Source: Rhodospirillaceae bacterium
Lineage (GTDB): Bacteria; Pseudomonadota; Alphaproteobacteria; Kiloniellales; DSM-21159
Length of the DNA: 64,000 nt
Assembly (NCBI GenBank): GCA_006969625.1
Contig: CP030885.1
Span: forward strand, 3,297,430-3,361,429
Reading direction: 5' to 3'
Shown here: positions 57,377 through 64,000 of the stretch, in pieces
Layout of the letters: each line of letters starts with the position of its first letter
How positions within the stretch are numbered: the stretch's first letter is position 1
Translations under genes and position numbers: made by a program
Notes under the pieces: model-generated
Databases searched by the model: none
Told to the model about the DNA's origin: nothing
What the model saw: only the letters and a program-made list of their open reading frames with translations

Positions 57377-57670
57377 TCAGCGCCAGGAGGCTTCCCGTTC
57401 CGCCGCCGTCGCCCGCGCCTCGCTTCGGCTCCACAGGCCGTTCGAGGATTCGGCCTCGCCGAAGCGGTGCCAGCGGCCGGCGACCTCGGGGGCCGAGCAC
57501 TTCCACTCGGCTTCGTAGTCGGCGCCGCGGGCGCGCGCCTCGGCGATCTGCTGCGCGACGCTGCGGCACTCGTCGGCCGAGCGCACCAGCAGGCCGAAGC
57601 TGTCGGCCGTGTCGTAGTGGCACATCGGCGCCATCAGGCAGGTGACGACCATCAGGCTGTAGAAGGCCAT
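57377..57670 (-). CDS. Small Cys-containing protein with N-terminal hydrophobic segment
   Basis: 97 residues from the ATG at 57670, with a CGGAGGG site. MAFYSLMVVTCLMAP may be a weak signal or anchor. Four Cys occur (residues 11, 17, 34 and in EWKCSAPE). The body is polar (RSADECRSVAQQIAEARARGADYEAEWKC...). Small proteins of this form occur across alphaproteobacteria; function unknown. It ends tail to tail with the symporter-kinase. Confidence 0.72.
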   Translation of the reverse strand: MAFYSLMVVTCLMAPMCHYDTADSFGLLVRSADECRSVAQQIAEARARGADYEAEWKCSAPEVAGRWHRFGEAESSNGLWSRSEARATAAEREASWR

Positions 57671-57834
57671 GGCACCCTCCGGAATTACGGTTTCATGACA
57701 CTTTCCGGCAGGATCCCCGACAAACGGAAACAATACATAAAGATTTCGGCCAATGCCTTGACCGAAAGAGGGCAGTACGCCGAGATGGCAAGATCGTTTC
57801 CAAATCTCCCTGGACGAATAGGCGAAAGGTAGAA

Positions 57835-57849
57835 GCGCACCGGGTGCGC
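57835..57849 (-). terminator. Short hairpin after the HD-domain gene
   Basis: The stem GCGCAC / GTGCGC with a three-base loop lies 39 bases past the HD gene stop. On the minus strand the pyrimidine stretch TTCTACCTTTC follows. Confidence 0.4.
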
Positions 57850-57887
57850 CTTGCGTCGACTCCGCGGGAATGCCGGCCGATGCCGGC

Positions 57888-58430
57888 TCAGGCACGCCGG
57901 CAGGCGGCGGCGATGGCGCGGAAGTGGGCGAGGTCGGGCGTCGCCGCGCCGGGAACCTTGGCCGCCTCGTCCCAGCGGCGCAGCGCCACGGCCGACCGCG
58001 CGAAGGGCTCGGCTTCGAAGGCCTGCGCCTCTTGGGGGTCCATGGTGCCGCCCTGCACCGCGAGCGAGGCCTCCGAGGCCGCGGAGAGGCCGGCCCGGTA
58101 GCCCGGCTCCTGCCGGCAGAGATAGCGCTTGGCGGCGACGTGCAGCGCGACCGGGCGCGCCACCGCCGACCCGAACAAGGCGTCCAGGCACTTCGCGCCC
58201 AAAGCCTCGTGCCGGTCGTCGATGCCGAGGGCAGCCGCCTGTGCTGCGTCCCGATGCAGCAGGTGGCCGAGATCGTGCAGTAGGGCGGCGGTGATCAGCT
58301 CCGGCGCCGCGCCCGCAGTCTCGGCCGCCATGGCGCACTGCAGGGCATGCTCGAGCTGCGTCACCGACTCCCCGTAGCGTTCGTGGCCGCGTGTACGGTA
58401 GAGCGCGAAGACAGCCTCGAAGTCGAGCAT
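57888..58430 (-). CDS. PhnZ/TmpB-like HD-domain diiron oxygenase
   Basis: 180 residues. The HD fold has all expected metal ligands: His28, His52-Asp53, His56, His74, His97 and Lys101 in LHVAAKRYLC, plus the Asp of RRWDEAAKVPG near the end. Spacing tracks PhnZ with a shift of 6-7 residues. SLAVQGGTMD is also family-typical. PhnZ-type enzymes oxidise hydroxy-phosphonates to release phosphate. No phosphonate transporter or PhnY-like gene is in the window, so the substrate is unproven. Confidence 0.85.
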   Translation of the reverse strand: MLDFEAVFALYRTRGHERYGESVTQLEHALQCAMAAETAGAAPELITAALLHDLGHLLHRDAAQAAALGIDDRHEALGAKCLDALFGSAVARPVALHVAAKRYLCRQEPGYRAGLSAASEASLAVQGGTMDPQEAQAFEAEPFARSAVALRRWDEAAKVPGAATPDLAHFRAIAAACRRA

Positions 58431-58519
58431 AGACGCCTGTATAGGCTGAGGCCGGCGCCGGGTCGCGTGAAACTTCCGCGACGTTCGGCGCGCCGAGCGA
58501 CCGGCGCCAGCCGCGCGGC

Positions 58520-59308
58520 CTATTCCAGGCGGCAGCTCAGGTCGAGCACCGGCGCCCGGTCGCTGGCGACGCAGGCGAAGGCGATCTCCCGGCCGTCCGG
58601 CGCCGTGCAGGGCACGCTCACCTTCAGCGGTTCCCCGGGGACCCAGATGCCCTTCTCCTTGAAGCTGGCCGCGACCGCGGCCCCGCGCGCCGCCACCCAG
58701 GCGGTACAGGCACGCCGCCCCTCGACCCCGATGGTGAAGTCGTCCCAGAACATGTCGCCCTCGACACGGGCGAAGCCGGCGCGCGGCGTCTCCAGCACCG
58801 TCTCGAAGCGCTGCGCCGTCGCGCTGGCGAAGTCCGCGGGCGGTTCCGGCGTGGGCGTCTCCTGCACCGGCGGCGCGGACGGCGCGGTGGCCCGGAAGCC
58901 CGGCGGTACCTGATCCGGGCGCCGCGGCGGCAGGGGCGGCAGCCATTGCGCCCTGGCGGCGGGCGCCGCCGCGGGCGCCTCCGCCGGCGGCGCCGGAGCC
59001 GGCGCGGGTTCGGGAGCCTCCTGCGGCGCGTCCTGGGGCACCAGTACGGTCGGCGGCTCCTCGGCCGGGCCGGGTGCGGGAACGGGCCCCGCGTCTGGGG
59101 CGGGCGCCGGGGCGGCTGGCGGCGGGGCGCCGAAGGGCGGCGGCTCCGGGGCCGCCGGTATGGCGTCGTCGCCGCTCCCGGAGTTCTGCGCGAGGGCGCC
59201 GCCTCCGGCAAGCAGGCTGGCCGCGACCAGGCATCGGACGGCAAGAGCGGCGAGGCGACACGCAGCGCGCGGCAGCGCTTGTGGCGCAGGATCGGGTGCC
59301 ATCGTCAT
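58520..59308 (-). CDS. Exported protein with long Pro/Ala-rich region
   Basis: 262 residues. A signal-like segment (AALAVRCLVAASLLAGGGALAQ) precedes a Pro/Ala/Glu-rich stretch (about residues 48-150) that probably crosses the periplasm or wall. The C-terminal 100 residues form a compact domain with FARVEGDMFWDDFTIGVEGRRACTAWVAARG, VPCTAPDGREIAFACVAS and three Cys that may pair. No known family was recognised. Met3 at 59302 is an alternative start. Confidence 0.72.
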   Translation of the reverse strand: MTMAPDPAPQALPRAACRLAALAVRCLVAASLLAGGGALAQNSGSGDDAIPAAPEPPPFGAPPPAAPAPAPDAGPVPAPGPAEEPPTVLVPQDAPQEAPEPAPAPAPPAEAPAAAPAARAQWLPPLPPRRPDQVPPGFRATAPSAPPVQETPTPEPPADFASATAQRFETVLETPRAGFARVEGDMFWDDFTIGVEGRRACTAWVAARGAAVAASFKEKGIWVPGEPLKVSVPCTAPDGREIAFACVASDRAPVLDLSCRLE

Positions 59309-59545
59309 GCCGTCATTGAACTCGCCACGCCGCTCGGGTTCAACAGGTCCGGCCACCGGACGCGGCACTGCTTTAACGGCGACATGCCGGCAACATGAGC
59401 TTGTTGGCCTCCCAACCTTGTGTCATGTCAGCCCCGCATCCGCTGAGGGGGAGAGGGTGACGGCGAACCGGGGCATGGCGGGGCGAAAGCCCGGCAGCGC
59501 GGCAAGGCGGAGCGATCTGGGCCGCCGGCCGGCGACCGGCCGCGC

Positions 59546-60568
59546 ATGAGCGGACGCCGGTCCGGGACCGTGCAGGCCGCTTGGCGCTTCGCGCGGCAAA
59601 TGGCGCCCGGCGTCGGCTTGGCGCTGGCCATCGCCGCCGCCGCGCTGGCCCTGCAAGCCGCGCTGGCCTGGCCGGCGATGCTGCTGGCGCTCGGCCTCGG
59701 CATGCTGCTGGTGCGCGCCTCGGCCCAGGATAGCCCGACCCGGCCGGGCGTCGAGCTGGCCGCCAAGAAGGTTCTGCGCTTCGGCGTGGCGCTGCTTGGC
59801 GCCCGCATCACGCTCGAGGAAATCGCCGGCCTGGGGGCAACGCCGATCCTGGTGACCCTGGCCGCGGTGGTCGGCACCATCCTCGCCGGCGGCTGGCTGG
59901 CCCGGCGATTCGGCCTGGCCCGGAGCTTCGGCACGCTGACCGCGGGCGCGACCGCCATCTGCGGCGCCTCGGCGGCACTCGCTCTTTCGTCCGTCTTGCC
60001 GAAGCACAAGCACCACGAGCGCGACACCATCTTCGCGGTGATCGGCGTCACCACGCTGTCGACCGTGGCGATGGTCCTCTACCCCGGCCTGACGACGCTG
60101 CTGGGCTTCGACGACACGACGGCCGGGTTCCTGCTGGGCGGCACGATCCACGACGTCGCGCAGGTGGTCGGCGCCGGCTATGCGGTCTCCGGCGAGGCCG
60201 GCGACGTGGCAACGGTCACCAAGCTGCTGCGCGTCGCGCTGCTGGTGCCGGCCGTGCTGGCGGTCGCCTGGGTCTACCGCGCCGAACTGAAAGCGGAAGG
60301 GCAGCGGGCGGCCCTGCCGGTGCCGGGTTTCCTGTTCGGTTTCGTCACCCTGGTGGCGCTCAACTCCGCCGGGCTGCTGCCCGAGCCGCTGCGCCTCGTC
60401 CTCGTCGAGCTGTCGGGTTGGTGCCTGGTCACCGCCGTGGCGGCGCTCGGCATGAAGACCAGCCTGGGCGCTCTGCGACAGGTCGGCGGGCGCGCCGTGA
60501 CCTTGCTGGTGGCCGAGACGCTGCTGATCCTCGGCATCGTGCTGGCGCTGCTGCTCGCCCTCGGCTGA
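59546..60568 (+). CDS. YeiH family (UPF0324) putative sulfate exporter
   Basis: 340 residues with about ten helices. ALGLGMLLVRA, KKVLRFGVALLGARITLEEI, AGATAICGASAALALSSVL, FLLGGTIHDVAQVVGAGYAVS and AVAALGMKTSLGALRQVG are the YeiH/YeeH blocks. The family is thought to move sulfate or similar anions outward; evidence is limited. No LysR regulator is adjacent. Confidence 0.93.
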   Translation: MSGRRSGTVQAAWRFARQMAPGVGLALAIAAAALALQAALAWPAMLLALGLGMLLVRASAQDSPTRPGVELAAKKVLRFGVALLGARITLEEIAGLGATPILVTLAAVVGTILAGGWLARRFGLARSFGTLTAGATAICGASAALALSSVLPKHKHHERDTIFAVIGVTTLSTVAMVLYPGLTTLLGFDDTTAGFLLGGTIHDVAQVVGAGYAVSGEAGDVATVTKLLRVALLVPAVLAVAWVYRAELKAEGQRAALPVPGFLFGFVTLVALNSAGLLPEPLRLVLVELSGWCLVTAVAALGMKTSLGALRQVGGRAVTLLVAETLLILGIVLALLLALG

Positions 60569-60629
60569 GCCGGCCGCGTCCACGGTGGGGTGCCATCGCA
60601 GGTACAGGTCGACGGCCGCTCTCTGGGCC

Positions 60630-61916
60630 TCACGCGGCGGTCAGTGCCTGGGCGGCGGCCGCCACGGCGGCCTCGGTCTGGGCGAAATCCGCCTCGCTCA
60701 GCGCCAGGCAGGGGTAGAGCTTTCCGGCCGACTTGAAGATGCCGTTGGCCCGCAGCGCCGCGTTGAAGCGGGTCTGCAGCGCGGCATCGCCGGCCAGCAC
60801 GTCGCGGTAGCTGCGCACCTCGCGGTCGGTGAACACCACGTCGAAGAGCGTCGGGTGACCGACGATCCGGTGCGCGATGCCGGCTGCGGCCAGATGGTCG
60901 TGGATGATCTTCATCAGTCGCCGGCCGAAACCGTGCAGCCGCTCGTAGGCACCGTCCCGGCGCAGGATCTCCATCGTCTTCAGTCCGGCCGCCGCGGCGA
61001 TCGGGTTCCCCGAAAGCGTGCCGAGCATCATCAGCCACCGGTCCGCGCCAACCAGACTCTTGTCGAAGTGGTCCATGATCGGCTTGCGGCCGGCCACCGC
61101 GGCGAGCGGGAAGCCGCCGCCGATCACCTTGCCCAGCGTGCACAGGTCGGGCGTCACGCCATAGGCCTCCTGAGCGCCGCCGTAGGCGAAGCGGAACCCC
61201 GTGACCACCTCGTCGAAGATCAACACGATGCCGTAGCGGTCGCACAGCGCGCGGAGCGCCTGAAGGAAGCCGGGCTCCGGCGGGACGATGCGTTGCAGCG
61301 GCTCGACAATGATGCCGGCGACCTTCTCGCCGTGCTGCTTCAGCAGGCTTTCGACGCGCTCCGGATCGTTGAATGGCGCGATCAGCATCTCGGCCCGCAC
61401 CGTCTCGGGAATCCCGGCGCTGTCGGGCACGGCCTGCGGAAAGTCGGCCAGACACGTCGGAGCCAGGCTCATCTGCGCCTCGGCCGACATGCCGTGGTAG
61501 CCGCCCTCGAACTTCAGGATCTTGTCGCGCCCGGTGAAGGCGCGGGCCAGTCGCATGGCGTACATGTCCGCCTCGCCGCCGGAGGCCAGGAAGCGCACCT
61601 GCTCGGCACAGGCGACGGCGCCGCAGATCTCTTCGGCGAGCTCGACCGCAGCCGCGTTGTTGGCGAAGAAGGTCAGGCCGTTGGGCAGTTGCTCGCGGAT
61701 CGCTTCGAGGACTTCGGGATGCCCGTGGCCAAGGAGCATCGGCCCCGAGCCGATGAGGTAGTCGACGTACTCCTTGCCGTCCTCGTCCCAGACGCGGCTG
61801 CCGCGCCCTCGCCGGATGAAGATCGCGGGATCGAAGTTGCCGAGGCCGCCGGCCGGCAGCACGGCGCGGGCCCGTTGGGCCCAGATGGCGTTCGAGGCGG
61901 GGGCAATGTCGTCCAT
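60630..61916 (-). CDS. Class III PLP-dependent aminotransferase
   Basis: 428 residues. Conserved blocks: YVDYLIGSGPMLLGHGHPEVLEAI, ASGGEADMYAMRLARAFTGRDKI, EGGYHG, IFDEVVTGFR and the PLP Lys in CTLGKVIGGGFPLAA. It is closest in appearance to the glutamate-1-semialdehyde aminomutase/aspartate-aminotransferase-like branch. It lies 127 bp after the FAD oxidoreductase on the same strand, which suggests joint catabolism of an amine or N-methyl compound. The substrate is unknown. Confidence 0.9.
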   Translation of the reverse strand: MDDIAPASNAIWAQRARAVLPAGGLGNFDPAIFIRRGRGSRVWDEDGKEYVDYLIGSGPMLLGHGHPEVLEAIREQLPNGLTFFANNAAAVELAEEICGAVACAEQVRFLASGGEADMYAMRLARAFTGRDKILKFEGGYHGMSAEAQMSLAPTCLADFPQAVPDSAGIPETVRAEMLIAPFNDPERVESLLKQHGEKVAGIIVEPLQRIVPPEPGFLQALRALCDRYGIVLIFDEVVTGFRFAYGGAQEAYGVTPDLCTLGKVIGGGFPLAAVAGRKPIMDHFDKSLVGADRWLMMLGTLSGNPIAAAAGLKTMEILRRDGAYERLHGFGRRLMKIIHDHLAAAGIAHRIVGHPTLFDVVFTDREVRSYRDVLAGDAALQTRFNAALRANGIFKSAGKLYPCLALSEADFAQTEAAVAAAAQALTAA

Positions 61917-62043
61917 TCGGTGCTCGCTTCCCGTGACCTGTACGTTCGCCGGAGGCTTGACCGCAGTCTCCGTCTTATCGGCCGCCACGGCAGCCTGTCG
62001 AGATCGCCATCGCCGGCCGGAACGGCGGCATTCCGGGGCCGGC

Positions 62044-64000
62044 TCATTGTGCGGCCACCTCGGGCGCATCGCTGCGCGGCAGGCGGCTCTCGGGATCGTA
62101 GGCCGGTACGGCGAGGAGCGTGGCGCGGCGCGGCTCGCCCATGACGAGGACCTCCAGCGGCGTGCCCGGAGCGGCATAATCGGGTGCGACGTAGGCGAAG
62201 GCCAGCAACTTGCCGACACCGTGCCCCCAGGCGATCGAGCTCACCGTACCGACCTGCCGACCGCCGGCCAGGACCGCCTCGCCGCCGTTGCCGTCCGAGC
62301 GGCCGTCGCCGGCCACCTCCAGATAGACGCAGACCCACTTCAGCGGCCGCGCCAAGGCGGCCTCTGTCGCCGCCTTGCCACGAAACGCCTTGTCGAGCTT
62401 GACGAAGCGCATGACGTCCGCTTCGGGCAGCGTCACCTCGTTGGTGAGCTCGCCGGCGCCCTTGAAGCCCTTCTCCATACGCATGGCGTTCATCGCAAAG
62501 GAGCCGTAGTCGCCGAGACCGTACGGCTTGCCGGCAGCCTTGAGCGCGCGGTAGGCGGCGTGGATGGCATCGCGCGGCCCGTGCAGCTCCCAGCCCAGTT
62601 CGCCCGCGTAGGACATGCGCAGCGCCCACAGCGGCCCCGCCCCGAGGGAGATCTCCTGCGCGGTCAGCCACTTGAAACCCTGATTCGAGAGATCGGCCGG
62701 GGTGCAGGCCGCCAGGACATCGCGCGACCGCGGGCCGTTCACCGCTAGCGCATCCCATTCGCTCGAGCGGTTGACGATGGCGATGTCCTCGCCGTCGCGC
62801 GCGAAGCTCAGCAGGTCGATCAACCGCTGTTCGAAGAAGGCGGCGCACACGAGATAGAAGCGCTGTTCGGCCAGCCGCACCACCGTCGTCTCCAGTTCGA
62901 TACGGCCGTTATCCGACAGCAGGTGGGTCAGCGCGATGCGCCCGGGCGCCGAAGGCAGGCGATTGGGCACCAGGCGATCGAGGAAGCCTGCGGCATCGGG
63001 CCCGGCGACCTCGACCTTGGCGAAGGCGGAGATGTCCATGATGCCGGCACGCTCACGCACCATGCGAACCTCGGCGCCGACAATCTCGTGCAGCGCCGTG
63101 CGCCGGAAGCCGTAGATGTCCTCGGCCTCGACGCCGGGCGGTGCGAACCAGCGCGGACGCTCGTGGCCGTAGACCTCCTCGAAGACCGCCCCTTCGGCCT
63201 TCAACTCCTGGTACAGGGCCGAGGGCCGCACGGGCCGGCCGGCCAAGCGGTTGAAGCCGGGGAAGGGGATCTCGTGCCGAAGCAGGTAGTCCTCCTTCGC
63301 CTTGGTGATCTGGTACGTCTGGTCGGCATAGGCGCCGAAGCGTCGCGGGTCGAACTCGCGCATATTGATGTCGGCCGCGCCGTGAACCAGCCAGCGCGCC
63401 AGCTCGCGCGTCAGTCCCGGCCCCCAGCCGATACCGATCTGGGTACCGCAGCAACACCAGTAGTTTCGCAGCCCCGGCGCCGGACCGATCAGCGGATTGC
63501 CGTCGGGCGGATGGCTGATGGCGCCGTGCACCTCGCGCCGGATGCCCCGCTCGGCGAGGACCGGCATGCGCTCCATGGCATTCTCCAGCCACGGCAGGAT
63601 CCGGTCGTAGTCGGGCGCGAAGAGCTCGTGCTCCGCCTCCCAGGGACAGTGATCCTCCCAGACGGTATTGGGGTTGGCCTTCTCGTAGATGCCGATGAGC
63701 GCCGACTTCTGCTCCATGCGGACGTAGCCGGAGACGAGGCGGTCGTCGCGCACCACCGGCAACTCGCCGTCGAGCTCGAGAAACTCAGGGACGGTGTCGG
63801 TGACGAGGTAGTGGTGCGTCATCGAGGTGGTCGGCAGGTCGTAGCCCGACCAGAGCGCAATCTGGCGGGCGTAGGTGCCGCCCGCATTGACCAGATGCTC
63901 GCATGCGATCGTCCCCTTCTCGGTCTCAACCAGCCACTCGCCGTTCGGCTGCTGCCGGACACCGGTCGCCCGGCAGTGGCGTTCCAGCCGCACGCCGAGC
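62044..64000 (-). CDS. FAD-dependent dimethylglycine/sarcosine-dehydrogenase-like protein (5'-truncated)
   Basis: The C-terminal ~651 residues are visible; the N-terminal FAD fingerprint lies outside the window. The DAO-type flavin domain shows HLVNAGGTYARQIALWSGYDLP and GTQIGIGWGPGLTRELARWL. The linker YGFRRTALHEIVGAEVRMVRERAGIMDISAFAKVEV leads into folate-binding GcvT domains (PGRIALTHLLSDNGRIELETTVVRL..., SYAGELGWELHGP, NAMRMEKGFKGAGELTNEVTLPEAD). Such enzymes demethylate N-methyl amino acids and pass the carbon to tetrahydrofolate. Confidence 0.92.
   Translation of the reverse strand, partial: LGVRLERHCRATGVRQQPNGEWLVETEKGTIACEHLVNAGGTYARQIALWSGYDLPTTSMTHHYLVTDTVPEFLELDGELPVVRDDRLVSGYVRMEQKSALIGIYEKANPNTVWEDHCPWEAEHELFAPDYDRILPWLENAMERMPVLAERGIRREVHGAISHPPDGNPLIGPAPGLRNYWCCCGTQIGIGWGPGLTRELARWLVHGAADINMREFDPRRFGAYADQTYQITKAKEDYLLRHEIPFPGFNRLAGRPVRPSALYQELKAEGAVFEEVYGHERPRWFAPPGVEAEDIYGFRRTALHEIVGAEVRMVRERAGIMDISAFAKVEVAGPDAAGFLDRLVPNRLPSAPGRIALTHLLSDNGRIELETTVVRLAEQRFYLVCAAFFEQRLIDLLSFARDGEDIAIVNRSSEWDALAVNGPRSRDVLAACTPADLSNQGFKWLTAQEISLGAGPLWALRMSYAGELGWELHGPRDAIHAAYRALKAAGKPYGLGDYGSFAMNAMRMEKGFKGAGELTNEVTLPEADVMRFVKLDKAFRGKAATEAALARPLKWVCVYLEVAGDGRSDGNGGEAVLAGGRQVGTVSSIAWGHGVGKLLAFAYVAPDYAAPGTPLEVLVMGEPRRATLLAVPAYDPESRLPRSDAPEVAAQ

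Noticed and set aside
57888-58430. Complete phosphonate degradation locus
   Set aside because: Only the PhnZ-like gene is present; the neighbours (Pro-rich exported protein, small Cys protein) show no phosphonate features.

Overview
The window is a gene-dense, GC-rich (roughly two-thirds GC or more) chromosomal segment of an alphaproteobacterium, most likely a member of the Rhodospirillales sensu lato. This rests on conserved synteny and family content: serB / miaA-ilvB-ilvN-ilvC, hflK-hflC-DUF2065-degP, an RcdA (DUF1465) gene next to rpmE, DUF1523 and ScfR-type regulators. No rRNA, tRNA, prophage, insertion sequence or CRISPR array was seen. Both ends cut genes: an inositol-monophosphatase family gene on the left and an FAD-dependent dimethylglycine-dehydrogenase-like gene on the right.

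Layout. 1-5000: end of the suhB-like gene, then a three-gene cell-envelope cluster (OmpA-like protein, MotA/ExbB-like channel, MotB-like protein with a very long coiled coil). 5000-8800: small heat-shock gene with a probable RpoH promoter and ROSE-type RNA thermometer, rcdA, rpmE, an exporter-type ABC transporter, and a pair of inverted REP-like repeats. 8800-15100: branched-chain amino-acid genes ilvC, ilvN, ilvB (with a VOC protein), miaA and serB. 15100-22900: alpha/beta hydrolase, degP, DUF2065, hflC, hflK, divergent mrp, a PrcB-type lipoprotein and a YHS protein. 23100-28400: two GntR/FCD regulators and three membrane transporters. 28500-32100: a TPR protein, two tandem DUF2817 peptidase-like genes and a small exported protein. 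32100-37200: glycolate oxidase glcD-glcE-(membrane gene)-glcF and rpmJ. 37200-43700: methyltransferase, hpd with a divergent Lrp/AsnC regulator, DUF1523, gpmA, an orphan lysozyme-like protein and an outer-membrane beta-barrel. 44100-46540: large MscS-family channel. 46580-51860: complete LIV-type ABC importer. 52110-57320: ScfR-like regulator, response regulator, small membrane protein and transporter-histidine kinase. 57370-64000: small Cys-containing protein, PhnZ-like HD oxygenase, Pro-rich exported protein, YeiH family transporter, class III aminotransferase and the truncated oxidoreductase.

How the genes work together. Three links stand out. (1) The regulator at 52110 carries a histidine-kinase-like dimerisation segment that strongly resembles that of the sensor kinase encoded three genes downstream. 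The two share an apparent operon with a stand-alone receiver and a small membrane protein, and lie divergent to a LIV-type importer across an intergenic region holding nested inverted repeats. This is the best candidate for an undescribed nutrient (possibly short-chain acid) sensing system. (2) The same 11-bp GntR/FadR-type box, TGGT-N3-ACCA, occurs upstream of glcD and upstream of a GntR regulator 12 kb away, suggesting that this regulator is the glycolate (GlcC-like) regulator. (3) The heat-shock gene shows promoter, thermometer and terminator signals in order. Functional statements come from reading motifs; no database search was run.
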